This document shows positions 8,373 to 16,403 of a DNA stretch of 64,000 nt, piece by piece. The stretch is from Clostridia bacterium. Its GTDB lineage: Bacteria; Bacillota; Clostridia; Lachnospirales; Anaerotignaceae. The DNA lies in NCBI GenBank assembly GCA_022651385.1, contig JALCQR010000009.1, forward strand, positions 78,120 through 142,119, written 5' to 3'. Position 1 is the stretch's first letter; the number at the start of each line of letters is the position of its first letter. The notes below the pieces were generated by a model that had not been told where the DNA came from, ran no database searches, and saw nothing but the letters and a program-made list of their open reading frames with translations. The translations under genes and the position numbers were made by a program.

Positions 8373-9479
8373 ATGAAAAATAATAAGCTTTTTAAGTTGT
8401 CAAATGAAAAAGGGTCTGTATCTATTATTGTTGCTGTGGCTATATCTGTTTTTATGGCTTTTTGTGCAATAGTAGTTGATGTCGGCAGGATTTCTTTAGA
8501 AAAACAAATGTTGCAGAATGCATTGGATGCGGCTGTTCTTGCAGGGGCACAAGAATTGCCTGATAGTACAGTAGCGGCACAAGAAGTAGCAGCAACTTAT
8601 TTTGAAGAAAACGGCTATAGTGAATCGGATATACAGCAAGTTGAGTTTTTGAATTCAAACAAAAAAATTAGAATTACAGCAGTTCAACCTGTGGACTATA
8701 CTTTTGCGAAAATGTTTCAAGACAGTGACAATACAACGGTAACTGTAAGTGCGGCTGCACAAGTTAGTACTGTTTTTGATCCTTTTAAATATGCACTTTT
8801 TTCTGGCAGCGGTATGGATTTGCTTCAGTTTATGGGAACAAATACAGTTGTTGGTAATGTACATTCAAATGAAAGTATTAAAAATGCAGCAGAAATTACA
8901 GGTTTAGCCACTGCTGTTAACACTATTGATGTAAAAGTACATGCCTCAGAAGGTTCAATAGAAGGCTATTCATATATTAATATGCCGGATTTTACAGAGG
9001 TAACAAATTTGGCAACAACAATTTCTCAAACTACCTTGGTTAATATTTTCGGAGCAACATATACCTCAAGCATAAACCAATATGCTATGTCAGATAATCA
9101 GTTAAATAATCTGCTTGCGGCATATCCAGCTGTACTTATTGATGGAAGTTTGGTTATAAACGGAAGTGGGGTCAATGCTACAGGAGCTATTTTCGCAACT
9201 GAAGACATAGAATTTAACGGTAGTGATGTAAATATGATTACATCTGATTCCGTATGTTTTTGCTCCATAAACGGTAATATAACATTTAATGGTGGTAAAG
9301 GTGATGTGACAGGAATTTTATATGCACCAAACGGTACAATAACTTTAAACGGTAATAGCGGTATTTTTTACGGAAGTATTGTTGGAAATCAAATTTCTTG
9401 CAATGGTGGAATTAATATTACATATAACGGTCAAATAGGCGAAAGTATACCGCCAACTGAAATTAGATTGGTTGAATAA
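8373..9479 (+). CDS. TadG-like protein with C-terminal polymer-forming (beta-helix-like) repeats
   Basis: A 368-aa protein with the TadE/TadG N-terminus: EKGSVSIIVAVAISVFMAF followed by DVGRISLEKQMLQNALDAAVLAGAQ, typical of Tad-locus Flp pilus assembly proteins. The C-terminal 200 residues repeat short strands such as INGNITFNGGKGDVTG and LNGNSGIFYGSIVG, which look like a right-handed beta-helix. It probably sits on the outer face of the membrane. It is the last gene of the operon, with a weak terminator downstream. Confidence 0.72.
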   Translation: MKNNKLFKLSNEKGSVSIIVAVAISVFMAFCAIVVDVGRISLEKQMLQNALDAAVLAGAQELPDSTVAAQEVAATYFEENGYSESDIQQVEFLNSNKKIRITAVQPVDYTFAKMFQDSDNTTVTVSAAAQVSTVFDPFKYALFSGSGMDLLQFMGTNTVVGNVHSNESIKNAAEITGLATAVNTIDVKVHASEGSIEGYSYINMPDFTEVTNLATTISQTTLVNIFGATYTSSINQYAMSDNQLNNLLAAYPAVLIDGSLVINGSGVNATGAIFATEDIEFNGSDVNMITSDSVCFCSINGNITFNGGKGDVTGILYAPNGTITLNGNSGIFYGSIVGNQISCNGGINITYNGQIGESIPPTEIRLVE

Positions 9480-9517
9480 AAAGTTGATTCAGATTACATA
9501 ATTTTTAGCATGTCAAT

Positions 9518-9547
9518 TAGCGGCTCTGAGAAGAGTCACTTTTTTTG
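9518..9547 (+). terminator. Probable terminator of the Tad operon
   Basis: A stem of GGCTCT and AGAGTC (one G-T pair) around a GAGA loop is followed by seven Ts. The stem is short but well placed, 40 bases after the TadG-like stop. Confidence 0.55.
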
Positions 9548-9585
9548 TTTAATAGTAGCTTCAAAAGTTGATAGATAAAGAATTT

Positions 9586-9705
9586 CAGCAATGCTTTATA
9601 GCTGGGAGTACAATTCTTTGGGCATTTAGTCTACGATAGGGACTGTTCAAACTTTCTATTGCATTGGTTGTATAAATAGCCTTTCTTAATGTTGGCGAAA
9701 ATTTA
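9586..9705 (-). pseudogene. IS256-family (mutator-type) transposase remnant
   Basis: The minus strand reads FSPTLRKAIYTTNAIESLNS and then RRLNAQRIVLPAIKHC before a stop. LRKxIYTTNAIESLN is the hallmark C-terminal region of mutator-type transposases. Nothing recognisable remains of the rest of the gene, so this is a decayed fragment. It marks the left border of the G/C-rich block. Confidence 0.75.
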
Positions 9706-9708
9706 AAG

Positions 9709-9831
9709 CAGGAGAATGGCATTTCTATGTTTATATGGCAGTCGGTTCAGCAAAATCACTTCGTATTTACTATGCCCGTGTGAAGGCGGCATACCTGACC
9801 ACTCTGGACATGCAGAAAACTGACGCTGTAT
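9709..9831 (+). pseudogene. IS110-family transposase C-terminal remnant (left copy)
   Basis: The plus strand reads HFYVYMAVGSAKSLRIYYARVKAAYL and then a stop at the end of the interval. The phrase (F/S)LRIYYARVK is shared with the second IS110 remnant at 20.1 kb (EFMRIYYARVKEVYQ), where the upstream transposase parts are recognisable. No start or catalytic part remains here. It directs + like the right copy. Confidence 0.65.
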
Positions 9832-9921
9832 AATCAAATGGAACAATCATCTGCCGATGTGAAAAAGACAACTTTTTTTCATATAGCAATTAGTCATATT
9901 TTTACTTATAATACGTACCTA

Positions 9922-9949
9922 TTGAAGATTTTTAGTTTTATGTTACAAT
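9922..9949 (+). promoter_or_regulatory. Candidate promoter of the exopolysaccharide operon
   Basis: TTGAAG (9922-9927) and TACAAT (9944-9949) are separated by 16 bases and lie about 60 bases before the first gene of the operon. The remainder of 9832-10011 is AT-rich and contains one A/T hairpin (GTGAAAAA/TTTTTTCAT) but no gene. Confidence 0.5.
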
Positions 9950-10011
9950 TTAAAGTATGTAAAAAGTGAATTTTATATATTTTAAAAATAGTAATAGAGA
10001 AAGAGGATTTT

Positions 10012-11334
10012 ATGTCTGTATTTGAAGAACTGAAAACTAAGAAAACAAGTCTTTGTGTCGTTGGTCTTGGATATGTAGGAATGCCGTTAGCGGTTGCATT
10101 TGCCGAGAAGATAAAGGTAATCGGGTTTGATACAAACAGCAGAAAGATTGCAACGTATAAAAAAGGAACCGATCCAACCATGGAGGTTGGTGATGATGTG
10201 ATCAGCAGAACATCTGTGGAGTTTACAGATAACCCGGAGAAAATCCGTGATGCGCATTTTATTATTGTTGCGGTTCCGACGCCGGTCAATCTTGACAAGA
10301 CTCCGGATCTTTTGCCGGTCCGCGATGCAAGCAAGATCATCGGACAGAATCTGTCAAAGGGAAGTATAGTTGTCTATGAATCGACTGTATATCCGGGTGT
10401 GACGGAAGATGTGTGTGTATCAATCCTTGAAAAATACAGCGGTCTTGTCTGCGGAAATGATTTCAAGGTTGGCTATTCGCCGGAACGGATTAATCCGGGA
10501 GACAGTGTTCACAGGCTTAAGAATATTTGCAAGATAGTTTCCGGCATGGATGAAGAGACACTTGATGAAGTTAAAAATGTCTATGACTTGATCATTGAGG
10601 CAGGCACGTTCCCTGTATCTTCAATCTGTACGGCAGAGGCTGTTAAAGTTACGGAGAACAGCCAGCGTGACATCAACATTGCCTTTATCAACGAAATGGC
10701 AATGGTATTTGACCGCATGGGAATTGATACAAATGAAGTCATTGACGGCATGAATACGAAATGGAATGCCCTGAAATTCAGACCGGGATTGGTCGGAGGC
10801 CACTGCATAGGCGTTGATCCATATTACATTGCCTATGAGGCAGAACGTCTGGGCTATCATTCGCAAATCGTGATGGCAGGCCGCAGAATTAATGATGACA
10901 TGGGACAGTTCATCGGTAAACGTATCGTACAGCTGCTTTCACTGACGGACAAGAAAGTACGCGAAGCCAGGGTGGCGATTATGGGTGTCACGTTTAAGGA
11001 AGACTGTCCGGATATCAGGAATACCAAAGTCACGGATATTTCCAACACGCTGAAAGAATTTGGCATTCAGCCGGTATTTACAGATCCGTTGGCAGACCCG
11101 GAAGATACACGAAGAACATATGGCATCGAACTAAAGCCGCTTGATCAAATCCATGACATGGACTGCCTGATCATTGCCGTTGCGCACAGGCAGTACCGGG
11201 AGATAACTCTGGATGAACTGAACAAAATGTTTATGCCAGATCTTCCGATGAAGGAAAGGGTACTGATTGATGTGAAGGCGATATATCCAGTTTCTGAACT
11301 GAAGGCAGGTGGTTTCTGCTACTGGAGACTTTGA
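10012..11334 (+). CDS. Nucleotide sugar C6-dehydrogenase (TviB/WbpO-type UDP-N-acetylhexosamine dehydrogenase)
   Basis: A 440-aa UDP-sugar dehydrogenase of the UDP-glucose/GDP-mannose dehydrogenase superfamily. The N-terminal NAD-binding motif VVGLGYVGMP (GxGxxG at 18-23) is followed by ESTVYPG, GYSPERINPG, a central ENSQRDINIAF and the catalytic Cys in GGHCIGVDP (about residue 265). The wording of these motifs (DPTMEVGDD, TKWNALKFRPGLVGGHC) is that of TviB/WbpO enzymes, which oxidise UDP-GlcNAc or UDP-GalNAc to the uronic acid, rather than plain UDP-glucose dehydrogenase. It would supply an acidic sugar to the synthase encoded downstream. The substrate is inferred. Codon use is clearly G/C-richer than in the Tad genes. 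Confidence 0.85.
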   Translation: MSVFEELKTKKTSLCVVGLGYVGMPLAVAFAEKIKVIGFDTNSRKIATYKKGTDPTMEVGDDVISRTSVEFTDNPEKIRDAHFIIVAVPTPVNLDKTPDLLPVRDASKIIGQNLSKGSIVVYESTVYPGVTEDVCVSILEKYSGLVCGNDFKVGYSPERINPGDSVHRLKNICKIVSGMDEETLDEVKNVYDLIIEAGTFPVSSICTAEAVKVTENSQRDINIAFINEMAMVFDRMGIDTNEVIDGMNTKWNALKFRPGLVGGHCIGVDPYYIAYEAERLGYHSQIVMAGRRINDDMGQFIGKRIVQLLSLTDKKVREARVAIMGVTFKEDCPDIRNTKVTDISNTLKEFGIQPVFTDPLADPEDTRRTYGIELKPLDQIHDMDCLIIAVAHRQYREITLDELNKMFMPDLPMKERVLIDVKAIYPVSELKAGGFCYWRL

Positions 11335-11355
11335 TATATCTTTGGAGGCATGTAT

Positions 11356-14300
11356 TTGAAGATACAACAGAGAAATAAACAAAAATTCATAAAGATCACA
11401 ACGGGCATGGGCATTCTTATACTCGTGATTATTGCAGCAGTGGTCCTTATCAGCATAACCATATTCCGTTTCTATCATGTAAAACAGCTCAGCAAGAGCC
11501 TTTATGCCGGTGTGGATGGTCAGGTCACGGCAAATGATACAGGGGCATCCGATGCAGAACTGGCGTTGTATAAGAAGAGCAGCCCTGCGGATATCCTGCA
11601 GAATGGAGACTCAGATAAGACGCAGGTATCGATTGTTTTTGCCGGGCTGAATGAAAATGAAAAAACAAATGAAACGGTCATCGACCTTTTAAAAAAGCAT
11701 AATGCGAAGGCGGTATTTGCCGTGCCTGCCGTTCATGCCAGAGAAAATGATAGTGTCCTAAAGAAGATTCTGAAAAATGGGAATTCCATTGCCGGCAACG
11801 GACTGAGCGGTGATCCGCAGATGGAGACGAAAGAACTGTCTGAGCTTCTTAACGATTTTTCTCTTTCCAAAACGACTCTTGAAGCGGAGACGGAGAAAAT
11901 TGTGGACCGCCTCTACTGCTCAGGGACTACGTATACAGCGTCTGTTTTAAAGGCTGCAAAATCCAGTGGTTATGCAGAGGTCATCCGGCCGGACGCCGGA
12001 GATCTGATCGATTTCGCCACCTTTAAAGATGAAGAAGGGGTCCAAAATTATGTCAACCGCCTTTCCGGAAAAAGGATTCTTCTTATCCAGTTGGACGGTC
12101 GCGTGGGTCAGATCGAGGATGAGCCGACGGTTGAGCCGGCAACGCCTGCGATCGACAAGCAGGCTGATCTGAACGATGAGTCCTCATCCGAAGAAGAGTA
12201 TTCCATTGATCAGGTTGTTTTATGGATACTGAATGCCCTTGATGAGAAGCAGATTCCTGTTGTTGATATCGAGAACATGAACCGAGTCACGGGGAATACT
12301 TATTTAACAAAACTGCTCTCGGAAGAATATCCGGAAAAGGCAATTTTATACCGATACAGTCTGACGGATGCAAAAATTGCAGGTCTGGCTATTAAAAATA
12401 TTAAGAGTGACAGTCAGCTTCAGAAAGTGATCAGCATTCTGCAAGGCGCAGGGGCTGATGCCACGTTCTTTGTGACCGGAGATACGGACAAAGAACTGAT
12501 ACAGACGATTTCAGACAGTTATTCGCTTGGAAATGCAGGTCTGACAGGAAGGGTTGGCATCGACCTTCAGTCTGCCTACAATGACATTGACGGTGGCAAT
12601 CAATTTCTGAAGTCCTGTACAACAGTGTCCAATACACTGTATCTGGTTCAGGATGAAGCACATCTTTATAATATAAGAGTTGCCTGCAGTGCAGCAGGTG
12701 AAACGCCGGTTCTGCCTCAGAACCCGGACGATATTACACCGGGCGCCTATTATGTTTTCGATGCTTCTGATACAGATGGACTAAAGGCTTTTCTTAATAA
12801 AGCAAGTGCTGCAAACTACAAAGTGCGCAGCCTGGCATATGCTGTCTCGAAGAATGGTACAATCCCGGATCTGACAGCAAATGAGATGAATGACCTGAAA
12901 AATGCGAATAACGGCGTAAAGGCTTCGTACAATACGCAGATACCGACGACAGAAAAAGCACTCTCTTTTGTATTTGGAAACATCAGCAATTCGGCAGCAG
13001 CGATTGATACGGCACAGAGGCTGTCTGCGAAAAATTATTCAGCTACCTATGTGGCCAGCTTTGATGAACTCAGAACCTATGGCAGCACGATTGAGGAACT
13101 GATCTCCATGGGTGAAGAGATTGGGCTTTCATTTACGCCGGGCGGATTGTATACGGATGATTTTGACGGCATGGCTTCCTACATTCATGACTGTCAGATT
13201 TATATGAAGTGGCGCTTTGACTATGAACCTAAGATTGTGTATATGTCCAAAGACAAGGCTGTGGACAGTGTACTGGAGGCAGTCAGCGCCTGCCATATGA
13301 CTCCGGTGGGCAATTCGAAAACGGTGATTCAAGAGAATACAGAAGATTTGACCAAAGATACGCTGGCAGAGGCCGTTGAGAATCTTTCCGACCTGCGCTT
13401 TACCAGAGGCGGTATGGAATATTTCAACCTCAGCTATTACAGAGAGGATCAGGGTGCTTCGAATGGGGATAAGACCATCATCGGAGACATGGTCGATGCC
13501 ATGATCTGTGAGCACCTGGATTCGATTGCTTTTAAATCGTACACTACCGGTAAGATTGAAGACGGAAGCCGCTACACGCTGAAGACGGTCAGTGAGCTGC
13601 TGAACTCGGACAAGGTCTATAAGCTCAATCCGCCGAAACAGACAAAGGTCACGATGGATAAGAACGTTCTGACTGATATGGATGATGACGAAAAACGTTT
13701 TAAATATATAAAAGATCATTATGTCGGCAGTAACTTCGTTATAAACAGCAAAAAGCTTCCGGGCTTTTCATCGAAGGAAATCAGAGCTCTGGATAAGGTC
13801 GGGAGATTTACAAATGACAAGGTTCTGTTCCTGACCTTTGATGACTGGGGAACAGATGAATCCATCAATAAACTGTTGTATGTTCTCGACAAATATAATG
13901 TCAAGGCCACGTTCTTTGTACTGACGCAGCATGTGGATGCCAATCCGAATCTGCTTCGTTCCATTGCGCTGGAAGGACATGAGATTGCCAGCCATACCAA
14001 TACACATTCACCGCTTTCGGATGCAAACAAGGATTATACTAAGTATCATTCCCTGACCGATGAAGAAGTGGAGGATATGCGCAAGGATCTTGTCACGTCC
14101 TATGTCAAGCTGAACAAGTATATCGGTGACGTAATGGTGGACGGCAGAAAAGCTCTTTCACTTAATTTCCGTCCGCCTACGCTGGCAGTGAGCAAGAATG
14201 GTCTGAGCCAGGTATTCGATGTCGGCTTTGAGTATTCAATTTCAGGCGATGTTTCCACGAACGATTATGAGAAGGAAAACTATAAAAAATATCTGCAAGA

Positions 14301-14502
14301 GATGATGTATGGTTCTCCAAAAGAAGAGGACGGCTTCAAGATTCAAAATGGCAGTATCATTGTTATGCATATGAGTGAGTCGGCAAAATGCACGGCTCAA
14401 GTACTTGATACCATGATCCCTATCTGGCAGTCAGAAGGTTATTCATTTGCCAGGATAGATGATTATCTTGGCAACCCGGATGTTCAGAAAGGGGATGAGT
14501 GA
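11356..14502 (+). CDS. Membrane-anchored polysaccharide deacetylase with four tandem NodB-like units
   Basis: About 1048 aa. One N-terminal membrane helix (about 20-40) anchors a long outside part. The C-terminal unit (about 824-1040, numbered from ATG 11350) is a full NodB domain: FLTFDD (Asp831/Asp832), SHTNTH (His882/His886), FRPP and VMHMS. Three earlier stretches (about 91-250, 330-475 and 535-715) keep the NodB strand pattern, for example VIDLLKKHNAKAVFAVPA and GADATFFVTGD, but lack the metal-binding Asp and His residues. So one active and three degenerate units are likely. The active unit should de-N-acetylate amino sugars in the polymer. TTG 11356 is preferred because GGAGG ends only one base before ATG 11350. 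The stop lies 3 bases before the synthase start. Confidence 0.75.
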   Translation: MKIQQRNKQKFIKITTGMGILILVIIAAVVLISITIFRFYHVKQLSKSLYAGVDGQVTANDTGASDAELALYKKSSPADILQNGDSDKTQVSIVFAGLNENEKTNETVIDLLKKHNAKAVFAVPAVHARENDSVLKKILKNGNSIAGNGLSGDPQMETKELSELLNDFSLSKTTLEAETEKIVDRLYCSGTTYTASVLKAAKSSGYAEVIRPDAGDLIDFATFKDEEGVQNYVNRLSGKRILLIQLDGRVGQIEDEPTVEPATPAIDKQADLNDESSSEEEYSIDQVVLWILNALDEKQIPVVDIENMNRVTGNTYLTKLLSEEYPEKAILYRYSLTDAKIAGLAIKNIKSDSQLQKVISILQGAGADATFFVTGDTDKELIQTISDSYSLGNAGLTGRVGIDLQSAYNDIDGGNQFLKSCTTVSNTLYLVQDEAHLYNIRVACSAAGETPVLPQNPDDITPGAYYVFDASDTDGLKAFLNKASAANYKVRSLAYAVSKNGTIPDLTANEMNDLKNANNGVKASYNTQIPTTEKALSFVFGNISNSAAAIDTAQRLSAKNYSATYVASFDELRTYGSTIEELISMGEEIGLSFTPGGLYTDDFDGMASYIHDCQIYMKWRFDYEPKIVYMSKDKAVDSVLEAVSACHMTPVGNSKTVIQENTEDLTKDTLAEAVENLSDLRFTRGGMEYFNLSYYREDQGASNGDKTIIGDMVDAMICEHLDSIAFKSYTTGKIEDGSRYTLKTVSELLNSDKVYKLNPPKQTKVTMDKNVLTDMDDDEKRFKYIKDHYVGSNFVINSKKLPGFSSKEIRALDKVGRFTNDKVLFLTFDDWGTDESINKLLYVLDKYNVKATFFVLTQHVDANPNLLRSIALEGHEIASHTNTHSPLSDANKDYTKYHSLTDEEVEDMRKDLVTSYVKLNKYIGDVMVDGRKALSLNFRPPTLAVSKNGLSQVFDVGFEYSISGDVSTNDYEKENYKKYLQEMMYGSPKEEDGFKIQNGSIIVMHMSESAKCTAQVLDTMIPIWQSEGYSFARIDDYLGNPDVQKGDE

Positions 14503-14504
14503 TC

Positions 14505-16403
14505 ATGGGACTGGAGGAAAAGAAAAAAAAAGGTAGAGGTAAAGTTGACGGCGAAATTCTTCTGAACGTCAAATTGGACCGCAGGCTGCTGTCCAATGTC
14601 CCTGATCCTACCGGTATAAGATCAGAAATCGACCGGCGGGGCAAGAAAGATGATCAGGAAGATCTTGCCTCACTGATGGAATATAAAAAACTGGGAATCC
14701 GCTATATCAGCGAGTTCCCTGTTCAGATTTCATTCATGTTCAATGGAATTAAACAGAATATTACCGCGACATGTGCTGATATTTCTGATACAGGCATGGG
14801 CATAGAGCTGGACAGAATCGAAGACAGAGACAAACTGAAGGAAGCTGAGCAGGTTCACCTGAAATTCAAAGTTCCGGCAGGTTCCATGCCGGAAGGTCAT
14901 GAAATGCGGTTTCACACTTTTGCAAAGGTTGTACATACAGCGGACCGGATTAAGCCATTTGCAGGGCTTCAATTTTCAGAAGACCTTTCAACGTATATGA
15001 AGCGGCACAAGGACCGGTATCTTCTGGTCATGTCTGCCGTATTGCTTGGCTTTGTCAGTCTGTGCGTTGTCCTCATGCGAGCAGAGTCGGTTATTTATTT
15101 CAAGTACAATGCCATCATGTATCTGTACTCGATCATTGCGGCTCTGTTTCTGCTTAGCCGGTATCTGTTCGGCGCTTTGTATAAGCCAAAGCCAATCAAT
15201 CCTGATTATACGCCAAGCGTGACGATCATCATTCCGTGCTTTAATGAGGAAACGTGGATCCAGACAACTATACTTTCCTGCATTGATCAGAACTATCCAG
15301 TCGACAAGCTGAAGGTGATCGTTGTAGATGACTGTTCTGCGGACAAGTCGGTGGAAAAGATCCGGGAGATCATTGATAAACTGGCAGAGGGCGAAGGAAA
15401 ACGATACAACATCCGTGAGCGCCTCAGATATTTTAAACAGCCTAAAAATGCAGGGAAAAGGGCGGCGCTTATGTGCGGTGTTGAGAATACGGACACTGAT
15501 CTTGTCATGTTTGTTGACTCAGATTCGTTCCTTGATCCGTACGCTGTCCGGAACGTCATTCAACCTTTCCAGGATCCAAAGATGGGCGGCTGTGCTGGCA
15601 GATGCGATGTTGCCAATACCTATACGAACAATTTAACAAAAATGCAGTCCGTTCGTTACTATATTGCGTTTCGTATAATGAAAGCGGCAGAAGGTCTTTT
15701 TGATGCTGTTACCTGCCTGTCAGGTCCGCTTTCCTGCTACCGGCGTGAGATTGTAATGCAGTACAAGGATAACTGGCTTAACCAGAAATTCCTTGGACAG
15801 AAAGCAACGTTCGGTGATGACCGTGCCATGACAAACTTTGTATTGACCTATCATCGCTGTACATATCAGGATACGGCGGCCTGCTCTACTATCGTGCCGA
15901 AAGAGCATAAAGTGTTTTTAAAGCAGCAGATGCGCTGGAAACGGTCCTGGCTGCGTGAGTCCATAATGGCCGGAAAATTCATGTGGAGAAAGGAACCGTT
16001 CGCTTCCTTTAATTTCTATATCGGTCTGCTGGTTCCGCTCCTTGCGCCGGTGATCGTTATCTACAACCTGTTTTATGTTCCGTTCACACAGCATATTTTC
16101 CCGCGGAACTTCCTTGTCGGTCTGATGATGATGTCGCTTATGATGACATTTGCCCAGCTGCTGCTTAGGAAGAGTACGACATGGTTCTTTGGCTTCATGT
16201 TCTGTATTTACTATGAACTGGTGCTCCTGTGGCAGATGCCGATCGCATGGTTTACATTCTGGAAATCAACTTGGGGTACCCGTATGACTCCGAGTGATGT
16301 GGCTGCCCAAAAGAAGAAGGATGAACACCGGAACCGAAGCGGAGGTAAACAAGTTCAGGAGGAAGCAGAAGAAAAGGAAGGAGTCGGAACTGGCCATGTA
16401 TAA
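14505..16403 (+). CDS. PilZ-domain, hyaluronan/chitin-synthase-like family 2 glycosyltransferase
   Basis: About 632 aa. Residues 60-165 form a PilZ domain with DxSxxG (D92-I-S-D-T-G97); the usual RxxxR is seen as K62-LGI-R66, so the first Arg is Lys. Two membrane helices (172-192 and 204-225) lead into a processive GT2 domain: VVDDCS at 273-278, DSD at 338-340, GDDR at 437-440 and QQMRW at 474-478. C-terminal helices then make the export channel, as in hyaluronan and chitin synthases. It should polymerise and export a glycan under c-di-GMP control. The donor sugars are unknown, but the adjacent dehydrogenase suggests an N-acetylhexosaminuronic acid. ATG 14505 follows GGGGATGAG. Confidence 0.82.
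   Translation: MGLEEKKKKGRGKVDGEILLNVKLDRRLLSNVPDPTGIRSEIDRRGKKDDQEDLASLMEYKKLGIRYISEFPVQISFMFNGIKQNITATCADISDTGMGIELDRIEDRDKLKEAEQVHLKFKVPAGSMPEGHEMRFHTFAKVVHTADRIKPFAGLQFSEDLSTYMKRHKDRYLLVMSAVLLGFVSLCVVLMRAESVIYFKYNAIMYLYSIIAALFLLSRYLFGALYKPKPINPDYTPSVTIIIPCFNEETWIQTTILSCIDQNYPVDKLKVIVVDDCSADKSVEKIREIIDKLAEGEGKRYNIRERLRYFKQPKNAGKRAALMCGVENTDTDLVMFVDSDSFLDPYAVRNVIQPFQDPKMGGCAGRCDVANTYTNNLTKMQSVRYYIAFRIMKAAEGLFDAVTCLSGPLSCYRREIVMQYKDNWLNQKFLGQKATFGDDRAMTNFVLTYHRCTYQDTAACSTIVPKEHKVFLKQQMRWKRSWLRESIMAGKFMWRKEPFASFNFYIGLLVPLLAPVIVIYNLFYVPFTQHIFPRNFLVGLMMMSLMMTFAQLLLRKSTTWFFGFMFCIYYELVLLWQMPIAWFTFWKSTWGTRMTPSDVAAQKKKDEHRNRSGGKQVQEEAEEKEGVGTGHV

Noticed and set aside
13129..14030. Long minus-strand open frames inside the NodB array gene
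   Set aside because: They are shadows of a G/C-richer coding gene with clear domains on the plus strand; no homology or ribosome sites.
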